From CAZJBP01 sp964544115 (GTDB lineage: Bacteria > Verrucomicrobiota > Kiritimatiellia > UBA8416 > JADHWI01), in NCBI GenBank assembly GCA_964544115.1, contig CAZJBP010000033.1, positions 1 to 24,949 of the forward strand: a stretch of DNA of 24,949 nucleotides. Reading direction: 5' to 3'. How positions within the stretch are numbered: position 1 is the first letter of the stretch; every line of letters starts with the position of its first letter. The notes beneath the pieces were generated by a model that saw nothing but the letters and a program-made list of their open reading frames with translations, was not told the origin of the DNA and did no database searches. This document shows positions 8,041 to 13,680 of the stretch, in pieces. The translations under genes and the position numbers were made by a program.

Positions 8041-8229
8041 CGCCCCGTAGCCGTCTGCGCGGTCCGCCGCCCTCTCGGGCTCCGGCCCGCACCGTCCTCA
8101 AAAAATCCTCCCGGCATCATCTTCCCCTCATGAGGCCCCTCTTACAATGAGCACCGACAGTTAGGAAAGGTCGGTTATGCGGGGTTCGACGAACAGCGAA
8201 CAGGGAGAGAGGAGGCGAAGGGCGGGGAG
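8041..8229 (+). repeat. Duplicated promoter-leader cassette, copy B
   Basis: Partner of 5504-5705. It carries the same regulatory site, -10, terminal hairpin and purine-rich leader, but drives the second EF-hand gene. The left boundary begins with the former stop codon context of the 4521-5513 gene, showing that the segment was copied from copy A's location, or from a common source, as a mobile promoter block. Confidence 0.85.
8115..8148 (+). promoter_or_regulatory. Direct-repeat activator site plus -10 (site 4, EF-hand paralogue 2)
   Basis: CATCATCTTC (8115-8124), C, CCTCATGAGG (8126-8135), seven bases, TACAAT (8143-8148). It is identical to site 3 in both half-sites and in the -10. A 5' hairpin with AGGAAAG in its loop follows at 8153-8175. 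Confidence 0.6.
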
Positions 8230-8320
8230 GAATCGCAAGGCGGATTTCGAGCGTGGAGAATACGAAACAGCTGACCGCATCCACGACGGGTGCGGCGGCA
8301 AGAAGGAGATGCAGGTATGA
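8177..8320 (+). CDS. Candidate 47-residue leader ORF coupled to the EF-hand gene
   Basis: It begins seven bases after AGGAAAGG and ends with TGA at 8318-8320, overlapping the EF-hand ATG at 8317 (ATGA). The product is very polar (MRGSTNSEQGERRRAG at the start) with no hydrophobic segment. The good ribosome site and exact stop/start overlap suggest translational coupling. However, the downstream gene also has its own AAGGAGAT, and the frame is not kept in the other cassette copy, so it may be fortuitous. Confidence 0.3.
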   Translation: MRGSTNSEQGERRRRAGRNRKADFERGEYETADRIHDGCGGKKEMQV

Positions 8321-8826
8321 AAGCGATGATCGTGTTGGGAACAGCGGTTCTGGCGGCAGGGATGCTGTCCACGGCGCAGGCGGGCGAACGCACGTTTGGT
8401 GACAGCGGCCTGCCGGCGTTTCTCGATGTCTACGACGTCGACACCAACGGCGTTCTCTCGGCAGAAGAGACGCAGGTGATGCGTCAGGTTCGCGCGGAAG
8501 TCCGCGAGTGGAACCGCAAGCAGTGGGACGCCGATGGCGACGGCGTGATCTCTGAGCAGGAGAAACTGGTCGCCAGCGATCGGCTGCGCGACAGGATCGA
8601 GGAGTGCCGCGCGGAGCGATTTGCGGAGGCGGATACGGACGGCGACGGCTATCTGTCCTTCGAGGAGTTCAGCGCGCTGCCCTCGATCCAGCGCCTGGCC
8701 GCTCAGTATCCCGACAAGCCGGCGCTGATCTTCGACCGGCTGGATGCCGACGACGACAACCTCGTGAGCCTAGAGGAGTTCCTCGCGTGCCTCGAGACTC
8801 AGCAGATGGGCAAGACGAGCGAGTAA
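8317..8826 (+). CDS. Exported four-EF-hand calcium-binding protein (paralogue 2)
   Basis: 169 residues; ATG at 8317 preceded by AAGGAGAT. The signal peptide runs to about residue 22 (STAQA|GE). EF-hand loops are at residues 40-51, 71-82, 106-117 and 143-154, all with Asp at position 1 and Glu at 12. The spacing and sequence match the protein at 930-1442. The segment QRLAAQYPDKPALIFD is identical in both, also almost base for base, while other parts have diverged. It stands alone between its own regulated promoter and a strong terminator. The likely role is binding calcium outside the cytoplasm, as part of the response controlled by the nearby two-component system. Confidence 0.88.
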   Translation: MKAMIVLGTAVLAAGMLSTAQAGERTFGDSGLPAFLDVYDVDTNGVLSAEETQVMRQVRAEVREWNRKQWDADGDGVISEQEKLVASDRLRDRIEECRAERFAEADTDGDGYLSFEEFSALPSIQRLAAQYPDKPALIFDRLDADDDNLVSLEEFLACLETQQMGKTSE

Positions 8827-8841
8827 TGGGTTAGCCCAGAC

Positions 8842-8869
8842 AACCCGGCCGGCCTCCCCGCGCCGGGTT
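8842..8869 (+). terminator. GC-rich hairpin after the EF-hand gene
   Basis: AACCCGGC (8842-8849) pairs with GCCGGGTT (8862-8869). There is no U-tract directly after it, so it may protect the 3' end or add to the terminator at 8876. Confidence 0.4.
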
Positions 8870-8875
8870 CAAGGA

Positions 8876-8916
8876 CCGGAAGGCGGCCTCCATACTGCCT
8901 TCCGGCCCTTTCTTTT
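8876..8916 (+). terminator. Rho-independent terminator
   Basis: CCGGAAGGC (8876-8884) pairs perfectly with GCCTTCCGG (8897-8905), extended by two inner pairs (one G-U), and is followed by CCCTTTCTTTT. It lies 50 bases after the second EF-hand stop and closes the regulated block. Confidence 0.75.
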
Positions 8917-8939
8917 GAGCCCCACAAAGACGCGGCGCC

Positions 8940-9128
8940 TCACCTTGCCGTCTTGCCGGCCGCTCCGTCGTTCGCAACCGGAAGGTCGCGGCGTGCCGCC
9001 CACTCGGTCCACCCCGCGTCGTACCAGCGCACGCGAGGATACCCCAGAAGGGGTTTCAGCATGAAATAGGTTTGGCTGGCCAGGGGGCCGGTCCGCCAGT
9101 TCATCGGGCTCGATGTGATCGCGGGCCG
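8940..9128 (-). pseudogene. 3' remnant of a rhodanese-type sulfurtransferase
   Basis: Reading on the minus strand up to the TGA at 8940-8942, the frame gives PMNWRTGPLASQTYFMLK, then LLGYPRVRWYDAGWTEWAAR and DLPVAN. This pattern (TGPxASQTYFML-LGY-RVR-YD-GWxEW) is the end of a two-domain thiosulfate or mercaptopyruvate sulfurtransferase. A TAG stop in the same frame at 9141-9143 cuts it off, there is no start codon or ribosome site, and the CxxGxR-type active-site loop and the rest of the protein (about 250 residues) are missing. It is therefore a decayed gene end. The family call rests on motif resemblance only. Confidence 0.5.
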
Positions 9129-9143
9129 CCTCCACAGCCTCTA

Positions 9144-9903
9144 CCAGCGCCTTTTCGTCGGATTCGGGGCCGGGAGGCGGACTTCATGCTGTCCGGGCGG
9201 CGGAATGTATACAGGCCCAGATTCGAACCCTTACATGGCCATCCATCCCCCTTGGCCCCTCTTTGTGATTGAGCTTCGCAAGATGGGCATGGATGCACAA
9301 GCGGACTTGATCGCACAAGCCCTAGAAAGAACAGGAAGAATAGGATGACGAGCCACAACAGAGCGTTGACAATCCACCACCACGCGCACGCCGGCACCCC
9401 GGCAGACCCCACTTAGAGCGCATCGCCGACGATCCCGAGGCCGTGGCGGGGTTCCTGGCCCGTCTGGAATGGTTGCACCGGGCCGCACCACGCGTGGCCC
9501 CGGCCGACCACCGTGCGACCTTCCACGGCAAGGAAGCCTTACCCCCTTCTCGTCGGGGCGCGTTCGGTTCACGCCCGCGCGCCCCTTCCTCTTTTCGACA
9601 GGCCAGACGCCCCACCCGCCCCGCCGCGAGGTCATCGGGAACCGGTCGAGCCGTTGGGACGGGCGGCGACGCCAAGGGCGTGGCGAGGCTCCTTGGGAGG
9701 CCGTCTGGGATGGCGAACGTCGCCGGCCGTCGCGCTGCCCCCCCCGATGACTGCTACCTTTATGCTTCCTTGTCGCGCCCCCATACGGAAGCACTCCTAA
9801 GAGCCGGTAGAGGCGGATAAGAGCACTGCCAGAAAAGACGCTGTCATCACTACATCCAATGTTTACAGGGTAAATATGCGGTATCTGCTCTGTAAACAGG
9901 GTG
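9144..9903. other. Decayed intergenic region
   Basis: About 760 bases with no intact gene I can support. Two short coding-like stretches on the plus strand are visible. One is a 37-codon frame at 9235-9348 ending ELRKMGMDAQADLIAQALER, which looks like a natural protein C-terminus. The other, near 9410-9530, contains LERIADDPEAVAGFLARL, loosely like the tail of IS91-type transposases. Neither has a convincing start. Together with the rhodanese remnant this suggests a scrap region next to a tRNA gene, where integrations and deletions are common. Confidence 0.4.
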
Positions 9904-9986
9904 TGCCCGGAGAGGGGGTCGAACCCTCACGGCCTTTCGGCCAAGGGATTTTAAGTCCCTTGCGTCTGCCATTCCGCCATCCGGGC
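9904..9986 (-). tRNA. tRNA-Leu (anticodon UAA)
   Basis: On the minus strand, GCCCGGA (9986-9980) pairs with TCCGGGC (9911-9905) as a 7-bp acceptor stem. The anticodon arm is AAGGGA-CTTAAAA-TCCCTT, so the anticodon is TAA. A long variable arm (GGCC-GAAA-GGCC) marks the class II fold of tRNA-Leu, and the T arm has GGTTCGACCCC. The discriminator base is A and CCA is not encoded. Two partial copies of its 5' part lie just upstream (10011-10085, 10359-10433). Confidence 0.95.
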
Positions 9987-10343
9987 TTCGTTTCCTGATG
10001 CGTCGTCTTTGCAGGGATTTTTCCGCCGGAGGCGGACCTGCCTCTGGCAGGAAGTCCCTTGCGTCTGCCATTTCGCCATCCGGGCGTATGTTTCCTTAAG
10101 CCACTTCCGGCCTTGTCCTGACTTCAGCCAGTTCTCTCTCTGTCGGGCTTCCGTGTAGTCGGACGTGTATTCAACGTGAACCAGCATCAACGGTCGCCTG
10201 TTTCTCGTCCGGGCCACACGGCCGCAGAGGTGATCGGCCACCCGTTTGCGTAAGTCACGGGCACTGCCCTTATACATGTACTGCCCATCGGCACCCAGTA
10301 GGACATAGGCTCCGGGCTGGGGCTCCAGGTTGTCCGCATTCAT
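9951..10343 (-). CDS. Small GIY-YIG endonuclease-domain protein
   Basis: 130 codons from ATG at 10343. Residues 1-92 form a complete single-domain GIY-YIG protein: GAYVLL for the GIY strand, YMYKGSARDLRKRVADH for the YIG/Arg/His region, and EARQRENWLKSGQGRKWLKE with the metal-binding Glu. This matches the short UvrC-N/YhbQ-type family, which is normally 80-100 residues. The last 38 codons do not belong to the domain. They read through a tRNA-Leu 5'-part repeat and on into the tRNA-Leu gene, stopping inside its anticodon arm. The gene lies exactly between two copies of that repeat, so gene plus repeat may be one unit. Possible roles are DNA-structure cleavage or a homing-type nuclease. Confidence 0.75.
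   Translation of the reverse strand: MNADNLEPQPGAYVLLGADGQYMYKGSARDLRKRVADHLCGRVARTRNRRPLMLVHVEYTSDYTEARQRENWLKSGQGRKWLKETYARMAKWQTQGTSCQRQVRLRRKNPCKDDASGNEARMAEWQTQGT
10011..10085 (-). repeat. tRNA-Leu 5'-part copy with 30-nt double-hairpin insertion, copy 1
   Basis: On the minus strand this repeats the tRNA-Leu sequence from the first base to the 3' side of the anticodon stem, with G-to-A in the D arm, and then stops. Between ACTT and AAAATCCCT sits a 30-base block of two adjacent 15-base perfect hairpins (CCTGCC-AGA-GGCAGG and TCCGCC-TCC-GGCGGA). There is no variable, T or acceptor 3' part, so it cannot fold as a tRNA by itself. Confidence 0.85.
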
Positions 10344-10358
10344 GCCGCCACTTGCTCT

Positions 10359-10433
10359 TCGCAGGGATTTTTCCGCCGGAGGCGGACCTGCCTCTGGCAG
10401 GAAGTCCCTTGCGTCTGCCATTTCGCCATCCGG
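10359..10433 (-). repeat. tRNA-Leu 5'-part copy with 30-nt double-hairpin insertion, copy 2
   Basis: 75 bases identical by eye to 10011-10085, same strand, 348 bases away, just upstream of the GIY-YIG start. Both copies carry the same insertion at the same site and the same D-arm change, so they derive from one another. Confidence 0.85.
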
Positions 10434-10455
10434 GCTTCGTTCGGCAAGTGTACTT

Positions 10456-10536
10456 CACCACGAAGAACACGAAGAGCACGAAGAATGAGATCCACCGGCT
10501 ACATCCTCTCGAATCTCCTTCGTGCTCTTCGTGGTG
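10456..10536. repeat. CACGAAGAA nonamer repeat forming an inverted repeat
   Basis: The left arm has three tandem 9-base units (CACGAAGAA, CACGAAGAG, CACGAAGAA; 10459-10485). The right arm (10518-10536) is the reverse complement of about 19 bases of it. It lies 16 bases past the stop of the ParB-OmpA gene and could form a long hairpin that ends or protects that operon's transcript. Confidence 0.6.
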
Positions 10537-10551
10537 ACGCCTTCTCTTCGG

Positions 10552-11673
10552 TCAGGGCTTCTTACCGACTTCGTTAACGCGGAGCGTGACGGTGCGGTTC
10601 TTGAACGACGACTCGGGCGTGTCGTTGGGAAACGGCGGGTTGAGTTCGGAGCAGGACACGGCCACGAGAACCGTGTTCGTCAGCCCGCAGTGGTACCGCA
10701 GGTACTGCAGCGCGCTCGTCGCGCGGTCGAGGCCCAGCTCGAAGTTGTCGGCGTAGCGCCCGCCGACCCGCACGGGCTTGGGATCGGTATGGCCGCGGAC
10801 GGCGATTGAAAGAGGCGCGCCAGCCGCCGCAATCCGTTCCGCAACCTGCCGCAGATGGCGTGCGCCACCGTCGCTGAGCGTTGCGTACGAGCTGAAGACC
10901 GGCTCGAGGAACGCCACGACCGCCTCGCCGTTGGTGAAGGCGACGGTGAGGCCCTCGCCCGCCAGCGTCGCAACCCACGACGGCGTCGCGTTCGTCGTCG
11001 CTACGGGCGGAGTGCCGGCCACGGTCTGGGGCTTCGTGCGGGACATCGCCGCAGCGGTTGCGTTGGTCATCGCCGCCGGCCGGGCTGCCACCCCGGCCGC
11101 GGCCACGTGGACGGCAACGTTCGTCGACGCAGAGGTGACGCCGGCTGCGGCAGGTTCCCGTCGCAGCGCACTCGTCCGGTGTCCAGCCACCACGCCGGCG
11201 GCCAGCACGAGCAGCAGCAGCACGAGCAGGCCGGCGCGCTCGCGCGCCGAACCGCCCCACCCGACGGCAGCCGAACCCGCGTGCGCCTGCCGCGGCCGGC
11301 GGTGCCGGTTGGCTTCCTCGGTCAGCACGTGCGCATCGAGCACGGAATGGTCCAGAACGAACGCCGGCACGGTGCGCAGCCCGACGGCCGTCGCCGCCTC
11401 CAGCCGCTGCCGGCCGTCGATGAGCTCATAGCCGCTGGCGGCGCGCCGGAGCAGGAGCGGCTGCAGGATGCCGTGGGCGCGAACGGAATCGACCAGCGCC
11501 GCGTCGGGCGCCGCAGCCGGGCCATCGGCTGGACGCGGCAGCACGGCGATGCTGTCCAGCGGCACCTGAAAGAAGCCGCGATCGGAGGTGAGCGACACGG
11601 GGGTATCGGCCTGTGACGCCTCGTCCGTCAACTCACCCAATCCCCGACCCAGGCTGGAACGCGCTGCACTCAT
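10552..11673 (-). CDS. ParB N-terminal domain - membrane helix - OmpA/MotB-like fusion protein
   Basis: 373 residues. ATG at 11673 overlaps the ParA stop (ATGA), so the two are coupled. Residues 5-14 (RSSLGRGLGE) resemble the conserved ParB N-terminal peptide (RGLGKGLGAL) that stimulates ParA. Residues 35-110 are a ParB/Srx-type domain: VPLDSIAVLP, SVRAHGILQPLLLR, and ELIDGRQRLEAATAVGLRTVPAFV, where the usual GERR box reads GRQR. Residues 147-164 are a membrane helix (AGLLVLLLLVLAAGVVAG). An Ala/Thr-rich linker follows. Residues about 255-372 are an OmpA/MotB-like domain with RGHTD and NFELGLDRATSALQYL, the peptidoglycan-binding pattern. ParB's helix-turn-helix and C-terminal dimer domain are missing. 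Topology would be N-in, C-out. I know of no described protein of this design. Confidence 0.85.
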   Translation of the reverse strand: MSAARSSLGRGLGELTDEASQADTPVSLTSDRGFFQVPLDSIAVLPRPADGPAAAPDAALVDSVRAHGILQPLLLRRAASGYELIDGRQRLEAATAVGLRTVPAFVLDHSVLDAHVLTEEANRHRRPRQAHAGSAAVGWGGSARERAGLLVLLLLVLAAGVVAGHRTSALRREPAAAGVTSASTNVAVHVAAAGVAARPAAMTNATAAAMSRTKPQTVAGTPPVATTNATPSWVATLAGEGLTVAFTNGEAVVAFLEPVFSSYATLSDGGARHLRQVAERIAAAGAPLSIAVRGHTDPKPVRVGGRYADNFELGLDRATSALQYLRYHCGLTNTVLVAVSCSELNPPFPNDTPESSFKNRTVTLRVNEVGKKP

Positions 11674-12554
11674 CGATGTTCGCCTCCGGCCGCAGCGATG
11701 GCGGCCTCCGCTTCTGGCTGTTCGTCAAATACGCGGCGGATGACCGAGCCCAGCGAGGGGCGGTCGCCATCGGCCTCTGCGGGCTGCCGGCGCTGCAGGA
11801 ACTCGCGCGCCAGCTGCCGGTAGGCGACGGAGCCGGTGCACAGACGGTCGTGCAGCACGGCCGGCTTTCCGAAGCTCGGGGCCTCGGCCACGCGCACGTT
11901 GCGCGGGATCAGCGTCTCATACACCTTCGCCCCGTAGTGCTTCACGACCTCCTGCACGACCTCGCGGGCCAGGTTCGTCCGCCCGTCGTACATGGTCATC
12001 ACGATGCCCTCGATTTCCAGCCCGGGGTTGGTCCCGTTCTCGCGCAGCTGGCGGATGACCCGCGCGATGACGGCCAGCCCCTCCAGCGCGTAGTACTCGC
12101 ACTGGATCGGCAGCAGCACCGCGTCCGCGGCGGCCAGCACGTTCATGGTCAGCATGCCCAGCGTGGGCGAGCAGTCCAGGAACACGTAGTCGTACCGGTC
12201 GTCCGCCACCACCGGCCGCAGGCACTCGCGCACGCGGCGGATGAACCCGTCGCGGCGCGCCAGCTCCAGCTCGGCGCCGGCCAGGTCGATCTCGGACGGC
12301 AGCAGGTCGAGGTTGGGAATGCCGGTCGGGCGGATGGCCTCGGCCGCCGGCTGCTCGGCCACCAGCGCGGGATACAGGCTGACGCCCGGCGTCTTCCGCA
12401 GGCCGAAGCCGCTGGTCGCGTTGCCCTGGGGGTCGAGGTCCACGATCAGCACGCGCTTGCGCCGCTCCGCCAGGCAGGTGGCCAGGTTGATGGCCGTGGT
12501 CGTTTTGCCGACCCCGCCCTTCTGGTTCACGATGCCGATCGTTGTCGCAGCCAT
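11670..12554 (-). CDS. parA: ParA/Soj-family partition ATPase
   Basis: 294 residues, usual for chromosomal ParA. The ATG at 12554 is chosen because the product begins MAATTIGIVNQKGGVGKTTT and GGGAAGAC lies upstream; the frame is open for 28 more codons but that part overlaps the preceding gene. Deviant Walker A (KGGVGKTTT, 12-20, with signature Lys12), VDLDPQGN (switch I/A'), DYVFLDCSPTLGMLTMN (Walker B) and LAREVV all fit Soj. ParA dimerises with ATP on DNA and is released by a ParB-type partner. Here the next gene is not a normal ParB but a membrane-bound ParB-N/OmpA fusion. No parS-like site was recognised nearby. The C-terminal 40 residues (QPEAEAAIAAAGGEHR) are a non-conserved tail. Confidence 0.93.
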   Translation of the reverse strand: MAATTIGIVNQKGGVGKTTTAINLATCLAERRKRVLIVDLDPQGNATSGFGLRKTPGVSLYPALVAEQPAAEAIRPTGIPNLDLLPSEIDLAGAELELARRDGFIRRVRECLRPVVADDRYDYVFLDCSPTLGMLTMNVLAAADAVLLPIQCEYYALEGLAVIARVIRQLRENGTNPGLEIEGIVMTMYDGRTNLAREVVQEVVKHYGAKVYETLIPRNVRVAEAPSFGKPAVLHDRLCTGSVAYRQLAREFLQRRQPAEADGDRPSLGSVIRRVFDEQPEAEAAIAAAGGEHR

Positions 12555-12606
12555 GGTTGTCTTCCCGCACGCGGCCCCGGCCCTCGCAGCGGCCGGTCCT
12601 GCTCCG

Positions 12607-13623
12607 TCACACCGGAACGAGCCAATCGCCTTCGCCAAGAGCCTGCACGGCGCGGCAATCCAGCGCGTGGCCGGCCTTATAGGAAAGGATGCGGCCGCAG
12701 AACCGCCCGCGGTCGATCATGGCCACCGCCGCCAGCAGGTCCAGCGTCGCCCGGTGCCACGCGGCCTCGAGGGACTTGCCGTTGTGCATGAGCAGGGGGG
12801 GGTTGATGTAGCGGCGCCGGCCAGCCACCAGGATGTTGCGCGTGGAGTACCCCAGGTGGCGCGTGTCGGCGAACAGCTTGCCGAGGGTCTTCACGTAGAG
12901 CATCATCATGAACGTCGTGTTCGTGCGCGCCTGGGCGCCGTGGCGGAAGGTGCGCGGGCTCACATCAAAGCGGATCCGCTGGCGGCCGATGGCAGTCGGG
13001 AAGTGGATCGCGCAATCCAGGCTGAGCCGCTTCTGCCCGTCCTCGGCCGGCAGGAACGTGAGGAAGCTGCCGTTCGGCGCGGCGACCGTGACCGGCTCCC
13101 GCACCGTGACCCACTGGGCGGGCCGGTCCAGCTCGACGAGGCCGGCCGCATCGAACGCCTCAACCAGCGGCATGCTACTGCGCTCGAAGAGCGGCGGATC
13201 GCCGGAATCCATGCGGATCACGACGTGATCCACCCCCAGGCCGCTGCGCAGGGCGATGATGTGCTCGACCATGCGCATGTAGTTGTGCGGCGAGCCGCAG
13301 GCCAGGACGATGTTGCGCACCGTGGTCCAGATATTGGCCGGACAGACGGCGATGGGCATCGACTCGCCCAGGTCGGTGCGGTCGAAGCGCCACCCGCCCT
13401 CGCGCGCGGGGTGGAAGGCCAGCGTCCGCTGCGCCCGGCCGAAGAACGTGCCCGGGCCCGTGGCGGATACCGCGCGGCCCAGGGTGGTTTCGAGCGCGCT
13501 GTAGCCCGGCTCACGGTCGGGCATCTCCAGGTCCACCGGCTGCGCGTCGAAGCGCTTCCACGCCGCGCTGACCGCGGCGTCTTCGCCCAGCAGGACTGTT
13601 CCGTAGGGTGTGCTCTCAGCCAT
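12607..13623 (-). CDS. LpxC-family protein (UDP-3-O-acyl-GlcNAc deacetylase-like), divergent
   Basis: 338 residues, near LpxC's 305. The N-terminal half keeps the family pattern: GPGTFFGRAQRTLAFHPA, FDRTDL, and MVEHIIALRSGLGVDHVVIR with the Glu-His pair (E120, H121) equivalent to the LpxC zinc site. The second half keeps GRILSYKAGHALD (the conserved Gly-His). But the segment that should read HKxLD, giving the other two zinc ligands, reads WHRATLD: His is one residue out of register, with Arg at the ligand position. The TF-loop is SPRTFRHG instead of GARTFGF. LpxC normally performs the committed step of lipid A synthesis. This one may be inactive, use an altered site, or act on another substrate. 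It lies 52 bp upstream of parA. Confidence 0.75.
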   Translation of the reverse strand: MAESTPYGTVLLGEDAAVSAAWKRFDAQPVDLEMPDREPGYSALETTLGRAVSATGPGTFFGRAQRTLAFHPAREGGWRFDRTDLGESMPIAVCPANIWTTVRNIVLACGSPHNYMRMVEHIIALRSGLGVDHVVIRMDSGDPPLFERSSMPLVEAFDAAGLVELDRPAQWVTVREPVTVAAPNGSFLTFLPAEDGQKRLSLDCAIHFPTAIGRQRIRFDVSPRTFRHGAQARTNTTFMMMLYVKTLGKLFADTRHLGYSTRNILVAGRRRYINPPLLMHNGKSLEAAWHRATLDLLAAVAMIDRGRFCGRILSYKAGHALDCRAVQALGEGDWLVPV

Positions 13624-13642
13624 AACTTCCGCCGACCACAGG

Positions 13643-13678
13643 CTTCTGACTTCTGTTTCCTGACTTCTGACTACTGCC
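13643..13678. repeat. TTCTGAC heptamer tandem repeat
   Basis: Five 7-base units (TTCTGAC, TTCTGTT, TCCTGAC, TTCTGAC, TACTGCC) fill the gap between two minus-strand genes. The related unit CAGAAGT appears at 19231-19286 and 19929-19962. Confidence 0.7.
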
Positions 13679-13680
13679 GC

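Noticed and set aside
9208..9240. Sequence resembling a tRNA T arm (GATTCGAACC)
   Set aside because: No matching acceptor stem, anticodon arm or D arm could be found at the right distance on either strand.
10011..10433. Group I intron or split tRNA in the tRNA-Leu copies
   Set aside because: The insertion is only 30 bases with two simple hairpins, lacks any intron core, and the 3' half of the tRNA is absent from both copies.
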